The position numbers were made by a program, and so were the translations under genes. Below are positions 17,224 to 26,652 of a stretch of DNA of 64,000 nucleotides, piece by piece. The stretch spans positions 2,303,547 through 2,367,546 of the forward strand of contig CP003940.1 of the NCBI GenBank assembly GCA_000317655.1. Reading direction: 5' to 3'. Every line of letters starts with the position of its first letter. Position 1 is the stretch's first letter. Source of the stretch: Cyanobacterium stanieri PCC 7202. GTDB taxonomy: Bacteria > Cyanobacteriota > Cyanobacteriia > Cyanobacteriales > Cyanobacteriaceae. The notes under the pieces are model-generated. The model was not told where the DNA came from, ran no database searches, and saw nothing but the letters and a program-made list of their open reading frames with translations.

Positions 17224-17934
17224 ATGCGTTCTACAAAAAAAATCACTTCTATTATTATGGCAACCACTTTAATGGGTGTTTTAGGGGCTTGTGCCACCCC
17301 CGAAGAAGAAGATACCCTCGGATTAGGAGGTGCCGAATCAGAAATTAATATTACAGAAGAACCCATGGATCATAGTATGATGGAGCATGATCATGGTATG
17401 GATCACGGTGCCATGAATCATGATATGCACCATGCCATGGAATTAGGAGAAGCCGATGAACAATATGAATTAAGGTTCATTGATGCGATGATTCCTCACC
17501 ACCAAGGGGCATTAATCATGGCACAAGATGCGATCGAAAATTCCTCTCGAGAAGAAATCAACGCCTTGGCAACCCAAATCGTTGAAGCTCAACAAATAGA
17601 AATACTGGAAATGCAACAATGGCGGGAACAATGGTATCCCGAAGCTCCAGAAACTCCCACCGCATGGGATCCCCAAACCAATCAAACTGTGCCTATGACA
17701 CCAGAGCAAATCAGCGCCATGCGTATGGATATGGATTTAGGTGTAGGGGATGAAGAATTTGATTTACGGTTTATTAATGCCATGATTCCCCATCACCAAG
17801 CAGCCATCATCATGGCGGAAGATGCCCTAGAAAAATCTGATAACCCTGAAATACAAGCACTAGCTCAAAATGTGATCATGACTCAACAAGCCGAAATAGA
17901 TCAACTGGAACAGTGGCGCAATGAGTGGTACTAG
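17224..17934 (+). CDS. DUF305 lipoprotein with His/Met-rich segment (CopM-like)
   Basis: A 236-residue exported lipoprotein: the signal peptide ends in lipobox LGAC with Cys23. A Met/His/Asp-rich segment follows (about 48-80, with MDHSMMEHDHGMDHG), then two DUF305 repeats, each with FIDAMIPHHQGA or FINAMIPHHQAA and ending EQWYP or NEWY. DUF305 proteins are four-helix, ferritin-like bundles; CopM of Synechocystis binds copper in the periplasm and this protein has the same type of ligands. It probably buffers or exports copper, though no CopRS or CopBA genes are near. Flanked on both sides by copies of the same MITE-like repeat. Confidence 0.82.
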   Translation: MRSTKKITSIIMATTLMGVLGACATPEEEDTLGLGGAESEINITEEPMDHSMMEHDHGMDHGAMNHDMHHAMELGEADEQYELRFIDAMIPHHQGALIMAQDAIENSSREEINALATQIVEAQQIEILEMQQWREQWYPEAPETPTAWDPQTNQTVPMTPEQISAMRMDMDLGVGDEEFDLRFINAMIPHHQAAIIMAEDALEKSDNPEIQALAQNVIMTQQAEIDQLEQWRNEWY

Positions 17935-17943
17935 ATAACCCGA

Positions 17944-18023
17944 GTTCGGGATAAAATTCATAGTAACCTGTACGGACGTAGCATGCTACGTCCCCTACCA
18001 CACTGACAGCTTTTATCCTGAAC
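17944..18023. repeat. MITE-like element, short copy
   Basis: An 80-bp unit with 13-bp terminal inverted repeats (GTTCGGGATAAAA, 17944-17956; TTTTATCCTGAAC, 18011-18023; one mismatch) and the palindrome GGACGTAGCATGCTACGTCC at 17974-17993. RNA from either strand could fold into a nested hairpin. It begins 10 bp after the DUF305 stop codon. Confidence 0.75.
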
Positions 18024-18078
18024 GGAGGTTATAATTATTCTAGCAATAGTTAGTAATTATAAATTTTGAGGAAAAGCG

Positions 18079-19233
18079 GTGCTACTATCAAAAGGTTTTG
18101 AAGTTGAAGTCTATACAGGGACACCACAAGGAGAAGTAGTGGGGCTTTCGAGTCAAATTGTCAGGGATTTACATGGCTTCGTTAGAGAACCAGATAGTCG
18201 TAATGTAGAATATACTACCGCTCCTTTGTGCAACTACGATCGCCTTTTATGCTCCCTATTACGTCCTCGCAGAGATTTAAGAAAATATTTAAAATCCCTA
18301 GGAGACTATACCATCATACCGGGTAGTACCCTCTCCCTAGGAGATAGTAGTCGCTTTTATCGCTCCGATCCCAAAAATCATTATCATGACTACATCGAAA
18401 AAACCTATCATACCAATATTGTCACCGCCAGTATCCACATCAACATCGGCATTGATGACATTGAAACCCTAATCCGAGCCTATCGTTTAATTAGACTAGA
18501 AGCTCCCTTAATTCTCGCCCTCAGTGCTTCTTCTCCCTTCCTCGATAACCAAGCCTCGGGTTATCATTCCACCCGTTGGCAACTGTTTCCCCACACCCCC
18601 CAAGATGTTCCCCTCTTCCACAATCATCGGCATTTTGTTCAATGGACAGAGGAGCAATTGGTTTTAGGTACCATGCAAAATGTACGACATTTATGGTGTT
18701 CCGTACGTCCTAACGGCGATAATCGCCCCTATAGTCTCAATCGTCTGGAGTTAAGGATTTGTGACTTGGTTTTAAATCCCATTCATCTCCTCGCCATTAC
18801 AGCCCTCTTGGAGGCAAGAATTTGGCAGGTGTTAGAAAACAAAAATTTAGATCCCCTCCAACAGAGTGTTATCAACCACGGCAATTTGGAAAGGGAACTA
18901 TTAGACATGGTGAGATACAATGAAAAGGCAGTGAGTGAGAATAGTTTGGATGCACAACTTTTCCACTGGCATGATGGTAGAAAAATAGTCGCCAGGGAAT
19001 GGTTAGAGCAATTGTTAGAGGAACTATTACCCATAGCCAAGGCCAAAGGGTTTGGTTGTTTCCTCAGCCCTACCTATAAAATTCTTGAGCAGGGCAATCA
19101 AGCCCAACAATGGTTGAGTCAGTATGCACAAGGGATGCCTATTTCTGAGATTATCACCAAGGCAATTAAACTTACTTATCAAGAAGAAGTAGACTTAGAA
19201 GATAAGTTATGTGAGCAAATATTGGTCGCCTAA
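18079..19233 (+). CDS. gshA: glutamate-cysteine ligase, cyanobacterial type
   Basis: Makes gamma-glutamylcysteine from Glu, Cys and ATP, the first step of glutathione synthesis. The 384-residue protein matches the compact cyanobacterial GshA form: the N-terminus MLLSKGFEVEVYTG, an REPDSRNVEYTTAP substrate loop, TASIHINIGIDD and the CSVRPNGDNRPYSLNRLELRICD segment. The start is GTG at 18079, supported by GAGG about nine bases upstream and by the conserved N-terminal residues. Monocistronic between a repeat and lysC. Confidence 0.9.
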   Translation: MLLSKGFEVEVYTGTPQGEVVGLSSQIVRDLHGFVREPDSRNVEYTTAPLCNYDRLLCSLLRPRRDLRKYLKSLGDYTIIPGSTLSLGDSSRFYRSDPKNHYHDYIEKTYHTNIVTASIHINIGIDDIETLIRAYRLIRLEAPLILALSASSPFLDNQASGYHSTRWQLFPHTPQDVPLFHNHRHFVQWTEEQLVLGTMQNVRHLWCSVRPNGDNRPYSLNRLELRICDLVLNPIHLLAITALLEARIWQVLENKNLDPLQQSVINHGNLERELLDMVRYNEKAVSENSLDAQLFHWHDGRKIVAREWLEQLLEELLPIAKAKGFGCFLSPTYKILEQGNQAQQWLSQYAQGMPISEIITKAIKLTYQEEVDLEDKLCEQILVA

Positions 19234-19335
19234 TGATGGGGTAAAGAGGGTAAGTCACAGTAGCATGGAAACCAGATCTAGGTTAATATTAATTAGTTAT
19301 TGCTATTGTGATGAAATCGAAATTTAGTTGAAGAT

Positions 19336-21147
19336 ATGGCGCTAATTGTCCAAAAATATGGTGGTAGTTCTGTAGGCTCTACGGAGAGAATAAAAGAAGT
19401 TAGTAAGCGGATTTGTGCAACCGTTAAAGAAGGTAATCAGGTTGTGGTAGTTGTTTCCGCTATGGGTAAGACTACGGATAGTTTGGTCAAGTTAGCGCAG
19501 GAAATTTCTAGTAATCCTTGTCGTCGAGAAATGGATATGTTGCTCTCTACGGGGGAACAGGTTTCCATCTCTTTGCTTAGTATGGCGTTGCAGGAAATGG
19601 GGCAACCTGCCATTTCTTTGACAGGGGCGCAGGTGGGTATTGTTACGGAAGCTCATCATAGCAAGGCGAGAATTTTAGAAATTAAAACCGAAAGGGTTAA
19701 TAAGCATTTAGCGGAAGGAAAGGTCATCGTCGTGGCAGGTTTCCAAGGTATTAGTAACCTTGAGGAATTGGAGATTACAACCCTCGGTAGGGGTGGCTCT
19801 GATACTTCAGCGGTGGCTTTGGCTGTGGCTATTGGGGCGGATTGTTGCGAAATTTATACCGATGTGCCGGGTATTTTGACCACCGATCCGCGCATTGTGC
19901 CTGAAGCTCAATTATTGTCGGAGATTACCAGTGATGAGATGCTGGAGTTGGCGAGTTTGGGGGCGAAGGTTTTACATCCTCGGGCGGTGGAAATTGCTCG
20001 TAATTTTGGGATGCCTTTGGTGGTTAAATCTAGTTGGACGGATGATCCCGGTACGAGGGTAATTTCTCCCCCTAATCAGGGACGTTCTTTGATTGGTTTG
20101 GAAATTACTAAGGCGGTGGATGCGGTACAATTTGACTCGGATCAAGCCAAGATTGCCCTGTTGAGGGTGGCTGACCGCCCTGGGGTAGCAGCTAAGTTAT
20201 TCGGGGAAATTGCCCGTCAGGATGTGGATGTGGACTTGATTATTCAGTCTATCCATGAGGGGAATAGTAATGATATTGCTTTTACGGTGGTTAAGGGAAT
20301 GTTACCCCATGCCGAAGCCGTGGCAAATGCGATCGCCCCTGTACTAGATGAAAATGGTACCACGGATATTTTAGTGGAGCAAAAAATTGCTAAAATCGCC
20401 ATCGCAGGGGCGGGAATGATTGGGCGCCCTGGTATTGCCGCACAGATGTTTAGGGCTTTGGCGGATGCAGGGGTGAATATTCAAATGATTTCTACCTCCG
20501 AGGTGAAGGTGAGTTGTATTGTTAATCAGGATGAGTGCGATCGGGCGATCGCCTCTTTGTGTAATACTTTTAATATCGATAGTTCTAATATCACCTACAG
20601 CGAAGAAAAAGCAGAACAAGGTCATCTCGTGCCTGTAAGGGGGGTTGCCCTCGATAAAAATCAAGCTCAAATCGCCATCCTCTATGTGCCAGATATACCC
20701 GGTATGGCAGGGAAAATCTTTACTACCCTCGCCGAGGAAAACATCAGCGTTGATATGATTATTCAATCCCAACGTTGTCGTTTAGTTGATGGTGTACCCA
20801 TGCGCGACATTGCCTTTACTGTCGCCCAATCTGATGCCCATCAGGCCGCCGAAGCTATTAATAGATTACAAGATAGTCTCAAATTCCGCCAAGTGGCGAT
20901 CGATGATAACATCGCCAAAGTAAGCATTGTCGGTTCTGGTATGGTAGGGCATCCCGGTATCGCCGCCCAATTTTTTGCCGCCCTTGCCCAAGAAAAAATT
21001 AACATCTCCATGATTACCACTTCAGAAATTAAAATTAGTTGTGTGGTATCCCAAGAACAAGGCATACAGGCCTTAAAAGCAGTCCATAAAGCCTTTAACC
21101 TTGGGGGAGAAGTCAAGACTGATATTCCCGCCGTTAGTTGGAAGTAG
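19336..21147 (+). CDS. lysC: aspartate kinase with four ACT domains
   Basis: Phosphorylates aspartate to enter lysine, threonine and methionine synthesis. The 603-residue protein has an amino-acid-kinase domain (about 1-245: KYGGSSVG near the N-terminus, [28 protein letters not shown]) followed by four ACT domains in two pairs (about 265-420 and 445-600), the long form known from cyanobacteria, where the ACT pairs bind lysine and threonine for feedback control. The second and fourth ACT units carry the [15 protein letters not shown] and [15 protein letters not shown] signatures. Followed closely by a composite repeat. Confidence 0.94.
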   Translation: MALIVQKYGGSSVGSTERIKEVSKRICATVKEGNQVVVVVSAMGKTTDSLVKLAQEISSNPCRREMDMLLSTGEQVSISLLSMALQEMGQPAISLTGAQVGIVTEAHHSKARILEIKTERVNKHLAEGKVIVVAGFQGISNLEELEITTLGRGGSDTSAVALAVAIGADCCEIYTDVPGILTTDPRIVPEAQLLSEITSDEMLELASLGAKVLHPRAVEIARNFGMPLVVKSSWTDDPGTRVISPPNQGRSLIGLEITKAVDAVQFDSDQAKIALLRVADRPGVAAKLFGEIARQDVDVDLIIQSIHEGNSNDIAFTVVKGMLPHAEAVANAIAPVLDENGTTDILVEQKIAKIAIAGAGMIGRPGIAAQMFRALADAGVNIQMISTSEVKVSCIVNQDECDRAIASLCNTFNIDSSNITYSEEKAEQGHLVPVRGVALDKNQAQIAILYVPDIPGMAGKIFTTLAEENISVDMIIQSQRCRLVDGVPMRDIAFTVAQSDAHQAAEAINRLQDSLKFRQVAIDDNIAKVSIVGSGMVGHPGIAAQFFAALAQEKINISMITTSEIKISCVVSQEQGIQALKAVHKAFNLGGEVKTDIPAVSWK

Positions 21148-21179
21148 AAAGGCAGGGAATGGGCAATAGTTTATGGTTA

Positions 21180-21317
21180 TAATACTAAATCCTGCTTCAA
21201 TAATATACTAATTAGGGCGGGGAACAGGGAACAGGGAACAGGCAAAAGATAACAATTGTTTATTGTCAATTGTTACACAGTGGATAATAGTAAACTTTAC
21301 TAATCGGATTTGGTATT
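21180..21317. repeat. composite repeat with inverted ends and heptamer tract
   Basis: Bases 21180-21224 repeat 13226-13270 without a mismatch. The left end AATACTAAATCC (21181-21192) is matched in inverted orientation by GGATTTGGTATT (21306-21317) with one mismatch, which gives a 137-bp MITE-like unit. Heptamers of the GGGAACA type occupy about 21216-21245. No ORF inside. Confidence 0.65.
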
Positions 21318-21407
21318 ACTGGTAATAGTTTGAGAGTTTTTATCTTCCTACTTTGAATCCCCTCTGCCTTCAAAGGGGAGAGGATTCGGTAATCCAGGCA
21401 ATCTTGT

Positions 21408-21677
21408 TTACAACTGATTGCTCGAGCTTGATACTACATAATCATGTAATATATTAGATATAAGATTTTCATGGGAAATCCCCTTCTTAAGGGCGATCGC
21501 CTTTATTGCCCCTAAATCAAGAGAAGATAAATTTAAAGTAACCTGCTGATTTTCTGCCATCGTAGCCTTGGCGTAAGATTGAAGAGTTTTAACACGCCCC
21601 TCATCCTTTACTGATTGCCACTCTCCTTTTTCAAAAGAATCTAATATATTTTGTTCCTCCTCATCAAATCTATTCAT
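21408..21677 (-). CDS. BrnA-like antitoxin
   Basis: An 89-residue, acidic-N-terminal protein whose last 45 residues (QQVTLNLSSLDLGAIKAIALKKGISHENLISNILHDYV) look like a ribbon-helix-helix or related DNA-binding C-terminus, as in BrnA antitoxins. Its ATG overlaps the stop of the toxin gene by four bases, so the two are translationally coupled in the toxin-first order typical of brnTA. It should neutralise the toxin and repress the operon. Confidence 0.7.
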   Translation of the reverse strand: MNRFDEEEQNILDSFEKGEWQSVKDEGRVKTLQSYAKATMAENQQVTLNLSSLDLGAIKAIALKKGISHENLISNILHDYVVSSSSNQL

Positions 21678-21955
21678 AAACTCTTACCTCCTAAATATTG
21701 TTTTGTAGCTTTACGAGATGGAATGATAGTCTTCAAAAATATTTCTCTTTCCGTTTCCACATAAGGTACTAAAAAAGCATATTCTCCAATCTTAACCACA
21801 AGTAGCCTCTGATGAGGGTATTTATCCTTATTAGGATGTACATAGTCATCTAAAATAAAACCCTTCTCCATTGCCAATAATACTTCCTCAAAAGAGACTC
21901 CTCTATCTTTGACCAATAGCTTATTTTTCTCATAATTCCATCTAATTACCTTCAT
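21674..21955 (-). CDS. BrnT-like toxin
   Basis: A 93-residue protein matching the BrnT ribonuclease pattern: an N-terminal IRWNYEKNKLLVKDRGVSFEEVLLAM block (in the family an F-W-D-x-x-K-x-x-x-N ... GVSFEEA block), a middle strand of the RLLVVKIGEYAF type, and the C-terminal IIPSRKATKQY motif corresponding to the R-I-I-S-A-R-K-A signature. BrnT folds like RelE and cleaves RNA. It is the first gene of the pair, 35 bp after an unrelated coiled protein on the same strand. Activity is inferred from the family. Confidence 0.75.
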   Translation of the reverse strand: MKVIRWNYEKNKLLVKDRGVSFEEVLLAMEKGFILDDYVHPNKDKYPHQRLLVVKIGEYAFLVPYVETEREIFLKTIIPSRKATKQYLGGKSL

Positions 21956-21990
21956 ATTAATTGTTTAATACTGTGGCACTCATACATTAA

Positions 21991-22497
21991 TTAATTCTCC
22001 AAGGCCTTGAGATAGTCTATGGCGGCTTGTAACTTCGACTCATAGGACATGGCAAACTGAGAAAACCAAAAACCCTCATCAGAATTAGGGTCAAGATTTT
22101 TCAGCCATAACTGGGCTTTTTTGGCTAATTCTTCTTTTTTTTGGGCTTCTGCCTTAGCTAATTCCTCTTTTCTTCTGGCTTCTGCTTTGGCTTTCCTTTG
22201 TTCTTCTAGTTCCTTCCTTTTTATTTCTTCAAAATCATCCGCTGAAATTTCTTTCTTAGGGATATGTTTTGTTTGTAACTGTTGAGTAAGAGATTCCAAG
22301 GCATTATCAACTCCCGAGGTTTTTGGGGGAGGATTATGAGTATTATTTTTTTTCTGTTTAAACTGACTCTCTATATCTGCCAACAAATCATCAGCTAAAT
22401 TTTCGACTTTTGTTGCTGGTTTCGACTTTTGTTGATATTTATTGGTCAAACTGGCTAATACAGAATCAATGGGATCGTTTTCGGCTGGATGAGTCAT
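21991..22497 (-). CDS. cyanobacterial charged coiled-coil protein, Slr1339-like
   Basis: A 168-residue soluble protein: a helical N-terminus (DPIDSVLASLTNKYQQ), a low-complexity Lys/Asn/Pro stretch, a second similar helix (VDNALESLTQQLQ), a long KAEARRKEELAKAEAQKKEE coiled coil (about 95-130) and a conserved-looking C-terminal block (AQLWLKNLDPNSDEGFWFSQFAMSYESKLQAAIDYLKAL). It resembles the cyanobacteria-only family represented by Synechocystis Slr1339, sometimes annotated as a salt-stress protein; that match is from memory. The two similar helices suggest an internal duplication. No enzymatic motif. Confidence 0.6.
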   Translation of the reverse strand: MTHPAENDPIDSVLASLTNKYQQKSKPATKVENLADDLLADIESQFKQKKNNTHNPPPKTSGVDNALESLTQQLQTKHIPKKEISADDFEEIKRKELEEQRKAKAEARRKEELAKAEAQKKEELAKKAQLWLKNLDPNSDEGFWFSQFAMSYESKLQAAIDYLKALEN

Positions 22498-22796
22498 GGT
22501 TTAACTCGCTTGGTAGGATTATTCTCTTTTCTTTTTATTATTATAGATAGCCCAAAAATAGGTCTGTAAATTTATGTGACAATATCTTAATTTGCAACCC
22601 TTTTTATGTCATAATTAAACAATGGATATATAATCTTTTATTTCAAAAAAAGCACAGATTTCCATTATTTTATATACACTTTCATGATAAACGAATATAA
22701 CCATCAAAGTCAATAAAAAAACGATTTTTTTAACTATTCTTAACATAAAAAATAATCAAGTTATAATGAAACGAGATATTTATTAAAGTTCATTTT

Positions 22797-23552
22797 ATGA
22801 CTGGACTAGAGCAATATTATAGAATACTAAAAATTGAGTCGGGAGCTAGTGTTGAAGAAATAAAAAAAGCCTATCGACAATTGGCGAAAAAATGGCATCC
22901 TGATAATTTTAATGATAGTCCAGAAAAAGCAGAATTAGCAGAAGCGAAGTTTTTGGAAATTCATGAAGCCTATGAGATATTAAAAAACCATGGGGAAACT
23001 CAAAGGTTTGATGGGCAACATGATAGTGAAAAACAGAAACAAACATCAACTTTTGTCAGAAGAAATTTAGACACTAACGAAAAAAAAGCAGAGTTTTATT
23101 ATCAGTTGGGGGTAGAAGAGGCGGAAAATGAACAATGGGAAGAAGCGGTAAGATATTTTTCCTATGCCATTAAGTTGGATGAGCGTTTTATTAATGCTTA
23201 TTTTTACCGTGGGGCAATGTTGGATAAGCTGGGATTAAAGTTGCGGGCGGAGTCTGACTGGCAACAGGCAGAATTCCTCAAGAGTATTCAGGGTAATAGG
23301 GTAGAATTTTATGAGCAGAATAACAATCACAAAGGTAAAAAATCAATAAGTTATAGGCAAAGAGGAAAAAACTATGGAGTCTCGAAAAAAAGTAGTAGTA
23401 GTTTAAATGGATTGGTTATGGCAGGATTTGGCTTGGTTATCATTGCTTTGAGTCTAGCTTTAGTTAATCAAAATAGAAATGGTGGTAATAATAATCAGGG
23501 TTTTTTGCCATCATTAAATGGCACTATTTTTTTGTTGTCTGTTGATGGTTAA
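22797..23552 (+). CDS. J-domain protein with TPR-like repeat and C-terminal membrane helix
   Basis: A 251-residue type III J-protein. The J domain fills residues 5-65 with the HPD triad at 34-36 (KKWHPDNF), needed to stimulate Hsp70 ATPase. Then come a TPR-like pair (about 95-150: [42 protein letters not shown]), a basic linker and one hydrophobic helix (about 205-225) near the C-terminus. It should recruit DnaK to a membrane-attached client. No chaperone partner gene is adjacent. Confidence 0.85.
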   Translation: MTGLEQYYRILKIESGASVEEIKKAYRQLAKKWHPDNFNDSPEKAELAEAKFLEIHEAYEILKNHGETQRFDGQHDSEKQKQTSTFVRRNLDTNEKKAEFYYQLGVEEAENEQWEEAVRYFSYAIKLDERFINAYFYRGAMLDKLGLKLRAESDWQQAEFLKSIQGNRVEFYEQNNNHKGKKSISYRQRGKNYGVSKKSSSSLNGLVMAGFGLVIIALSLALVNQNRNGGNNNQGFLPSLNGTIFLLSVDG

Positions 23553-23656
23553 GTATTTGGTTACAGTTGAGAATCTGGAGTGAAGGGTGTACACTTTTAG
23601 AGTGGTGGGATAGTATTATTTTCCACTAATTTTTTTCAAGAGGGGATACTGGTTAA

Positions 23657-24418
23657 ATGATAAAGGCTATTTTGCAAAGGTTAATTTTATTTGTTGTTTT
23701 AATTGTTTTTCTCACAGGCTGTGTACGTTATGATGTGGGCGTAAATTTTTCTCAGGCAAATAAAGGTACTATCATTCAACATATCAAATTAGGTGAACAG
23801 TTAACCAGTTTTAGTGAGGCGGAGGGTAATGCTTGGTTAAATGGTATCCAAAAACAGGCGCTGAAGTTGCATGGCAAGGTAAAAAGGTTATCTGCTGAGG
23901 AGTTGGTGGTGACTATCCCTTTTAATAATGGACAGGATTTGGTGAATAAGTTTAATCAGTTTTTTCTTTCTGGGGTTGATTCTAAGGTAAATCGTGATTT
24001 GACGCAAAATCAGGGGGATAGTTTACTGGATTTAGAGGCTAGTATGGATATTAAACAAAGTAATGGCATTTTTATTGAAAGAAATGTGTTACATTTTTCG
24101 GCGGATTTAACTCCTTTGGGGGTGGTTTCTGATGAGGGTAATATTATTATTTCTTCGGGGGATTTGATTAATTTACAGTTGAGTTTTAATTTTCCTTGGG
24201 GTGCAAAGTTAATTACTAATGATTTTCCTACTTGGACAAGGGGAGATGATAATCAGTATAATGTCAGTCTTAAGGCTGGACAAGTTAATGATGTGACTGC
24301 TATTTTCTGGGTACCTAATTATATCGGTTTGGGAGCAGGGGCGATCGCCCTTTTCACTTTATTAGGTTTTATTCTCAAATATCCTAAGTCTCTCAAGTCT
24401 CTTAAAAAAGTTAGTTAA
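23657..24418 (+). CDS. DUF3153 lipoprotein
   Basis: A 253-residue exported protein with lipobox LTGC (Cys22), an extracytoplasmic beta-rich domain (about 25-215) and a C-terminal transmembrane helix (about 225-242) followed by a basic tail (KYPKSLKSLKKVS). This layout and the opening CVRYDVGVNFSQANKG fit the cyanobacterial DUF3153 family, whose function is unknown to me. Anchored at both ends, it would sit on the outer face of the plasma or thylakoid membrane. A degenerate copy of the GTTCGGGATAAAA repeat end overlaps its stop codon. Confidence 0.75.
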   Translation: MIKAILQRLILFVVLIVFLTGCVRYDVGVNFSQANKGTIIQHIKLGEQLTSFSEAEGNAWLNGIQKQALKLHGKVKRLSAEELVVTIPFNNGQDLVNKFNQFFLSGVDSKVNRDLTQNQGDSLLDLEASMDIKQSNGIFIERNVLHFSADLTPLGVVSDEGNIIISSGDLINLQLSFNFPWGAKLITNDFPTWTRGDDNQYNVSLKAGQVNDVTAIFWVPNYIGLGAGAIALFTLLGFILKYPKSLKSLKKVS

Positions 24419-24449
24419 CTTGATTTTGGGATAATATTTTTTAGTTAAG

Positions 24450-24473
24450 GCAGGGAATAGGCAATGGGGAATA
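24450..24473. repeat. heptamer tract
   Basis: Three to four degenerate 7-mers (AGGGAAT, AGGCAAT, GGGGAAT) in register, preceded at 24418-24445 by a sequence similar to the left end of the MITE-like element. Confidence 0.55.
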
Positions 24474-24556
24474 TTTCCCATTATTTCTGAATAATGTTGT
24501 ATTAAGTTTGGATCAATTTTTTACCATCAAACCATACTAATAGCTATTGTCTCGTA

Positions 24557-25885
24557 CTAAGATGAATTATCCATGGTGAGCATTTTTTCTAAGTAACCAT
24601 AGTCAATTTTCCCTTGAGGGTTACGAGGAATTTGATCTACTTTTAACCATAGTTTTGGTATTTTATAATGGCTAAGGTGCGATCGTAATTTAGCTTTAAT
24701 ATTATTAACTAAATACTCTGTGTCATAACCAGAAATTGCAACATATACCGCACAGATAATTTGACCCCAATAATGATCATTTTTACCGACAACAACAATA
24801 TCCTTGACTAAACCTGTTTTGATAACAACATTCTCTATTTCACAAGGATAAACATTCTCACCCCCAGAGATAATTTTCTGACTATTACGCCCAACAATAT
24901 GTAAAAAATTATCCTGATCAAAATAGCCTAAATCATCTGTAAGGAAATAATTAGAATTTTTATAATGGGGATAATATCCTTTGAATAAAGAATCACTTTT
25001 GATAATTATTTGACCAAATTTTGCTTGATTCTTTTTGATTACAATTTGACTATGGGGTAAAAGATGACCAGAGTTATTAATACCCTTAAAAAAATTTTCT
25101 GGCTTTAAGATAGTCACACCCGAAGCCGTTTCTGTCATGCCATAAGTTAAAGCAAGATTTATTTTTTGCCGATAACAATTTTGTAGCAACGTTTTGGGAG
25201 TGGCACTACCTCCCACTAACACTGTCTCAAATTTTTTTAACCAATCAGGGAAATTTTCCAATAAAAAATTCAACTGGGTAGGTACTAGAGAAATAAAAAA
25301 ATTATCATAATTGTGATTTTGTATTTCTTTTTTTAGTAAGGAATAATCATAAATTGCAAGACTTCCCCCTGTTACAAATGTCCTCACAATCTGCATTAAA
25401 CCACTGACATGATAAAGAGGAAGACAACAAAAAAAATTGATCTTTCTTCTTTGCCAAAACTGACTAAATCCTTTCGCTGAAGCATTAAGAGTTTCCCAGG
25501 TATGAATGGCAAATTTGATGTTTCCTGATGTTCCCCCTGTGGGTATCATAATTCCCTGATATGAATGATTATGAGGAGGGTTATAATATGTTTTTTCTAA
25601 GTGATCACTAAAAAGAAAGTCAGGTTTTACTAATTTATATACTTGCTGTAGTTCTTCTTGTTGCCAATGAGGGTTGAGTAAAAAAATAGATGATTTGGTG
25701 ATAATGGAAGCAAAGAAGACACTAATAAATTGTTGAGGGTTATTAGTGGACAAAAATATAATTCTGTTTTGCTGATTTTCTCGTTTGATAATTTTATTGA
25801 TATAGTATTTTATTTCTAAGGAAATATGTTGATTATTATAAGTGCAGTTATTTTCAAATATTTTTAGCTGGTCTAAGATCATCAA
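24557..25885 (-). CDS. menE: o-succinylbenzoate-CoA ligase
   Basis: Activates o-succinylbenzoate with ATP and CoA in phylloquinone (vitamin K1) synthesis for photosystem I. The 442-residue protein is a compact member of the AMP-forming ligase superfamily: the P-loop-like A3 motif (IPTGGTSGNIKFAIHTWET, about 110-127), A5 (LTYGMTETASG), A7/A8 (YFLTDDLGYFDQDNFLHIVGRNSQKIISGGENVYPCEIE) and the catalytic lysine motif near the C-terminus (RNPQGKIDYG). Short length and cyanobacterial context favour MenE over other acyl-CoA ligases. Other men genes are not in the window. It follows def on the same strand, but a hairpin separates them. Confidence 0.85.
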   Translation of the reverse strand: MMILDQLKIFENNCTYNNQHISLEIKYYINKIIKRENQQNRIIFLSTNNPQQFISVFFASIITKSSIFLLNPHWQQEELQQVYKLVKPDFLFSDHLEKTYYNPPHNHSYQGIMIPTGGTSGNIKFAIHTWETLNASAKGFSQFWQRRKINFFCCLPLYHVSGLMQIVRTFVTGGSLAIYDYSLLKKEIQNHNYDNFFISLVPTQLNFLLENFPDWLKKFETVLVGGSATPKTLLQNCYRQKINLALTYGMTETASGVTILKPENFFKGINNSGHLLPHSQIVIKKNQAKFGQIIIKSDSLFKGYYPHYKNSNYFLTDDLGYFDQDNFLHIVGRNSQKIISGGENVYPCEIENVVIKTGLVKDIVVVGKNDHYWGQIICAVYVAISGYDTEYLVNNIKAKLRSHLSHYKIPKLWLKVDQIPRNPQGKIDYGYLEKMLTMDNSS

Positions 25886-25991
25886 ATTATTTTAAGATAA
25901 CATAGTTTCTGAAACTATAATTTATGATCATTATCTTAATTTAGTATGCTTATTATCGATTTTTTTACTATTCTTAACATGAGAGCAAAAT

Positions 25992-26008
25992 GGTGGGCAA
26001 AGCCCACC
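25992..26008 (-). terminator. hairpin after def
   Basis: GGTGGGC and GCCCACC arms with an AAA loop; read on the minus strand it follows the def stop by about 20 bases and is followed by ATTTTG. The arms belong to the same dispersed palindrome family as 13414-13430. Confidence 0.55.
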
Positions 26009-26028
26009 TCAAAAAGATTATTTCTTGA

Positions 26029-26583
26029 CTAGGAAATAGATCTAACAGCATTAATATCTAACCCTTGTTTAGTCAACTCTTGAGTCAGGGCAAGATTGTT
26101 TTTAATTCTATCCACAAATAGAACCCCTGTCAGATGATCCATTTCATGCTGAATAACCCTTGCCATCCATCCAATGGCTTTTATTCTTTGCAATTTACCT
26201 TCCAAATTTTTGAATTCTACTTCAATTTTTGAGGGACGGGTAACATCAAAAAATACATTGGGAATACTCAGACAACCTTCCTCCAAGACACAAACATCTT
26301 TACTATATTTTTTGATTACAGGATTAATCATCACTAGGGGAGGATTTGTTTCATTATCAGGTTGAAGGTCAACCACAATCATTTGTTTATTGACTCCTAC
26401 TTGGGGCGCCGCTAAACCGATGCCATTTTCTGCATACATAGTCTGAAGCATTTGCAGGGCTAAATCTTTGACTGATTGGTCTATTTTAGCGATACGTTTA
26501 GCATTTTGTCGAAGGACTTTATCTCCTAAGATATGTAATTTTAACGGTGCCTTTACTTTTTCTTTTTCTACTACTAATGTCAT
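26029..26583 (-). CDS. def: peptide deformylase
   Basis: Removes the N-formyl group from nascent proteins. All three metal-site motifs are present: GIGLAAPQ (residues 54-61), EEGCLSIP with the metal-ligand cysteine, and QHEMDHLTG with the HExxH histidines and glutamate. I place the start at 26583 because AGGAG lies a few bases upstream of that ATG; an ATG 45 bases further upstream would add a lysine-rich extension without a ribosome site. The result is 184 residues, normal for the family. It follows the flavoprotein gene by 69 bp and could be read from the same transcript. Confidence 0.93.
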   Translation of the reverse strand: MTLVVEKEKVKAPLKLHILGDKVLRQNAKRIAKIDQSVKDLALQMLQTMYAENGIGLAAPQVGVNKQMIVVDLQPDNETNPPLVMINPVIKKYSKDVCVLEEGCLSIPNVFFDVTRPSKIEVEFKNLEGKLQRIKAIGWMARVIQHEMDHLTGVLFVDRIKNNLALTQELTKQGLDINAVRSIS

Positions 26584-26652
26584 AGTCTCCTTTTTTGTTA
26601 ATTGCACAAGTCTCTTTTCTTTGATCATAAAACATTCTGGTATGCGAGTTTT

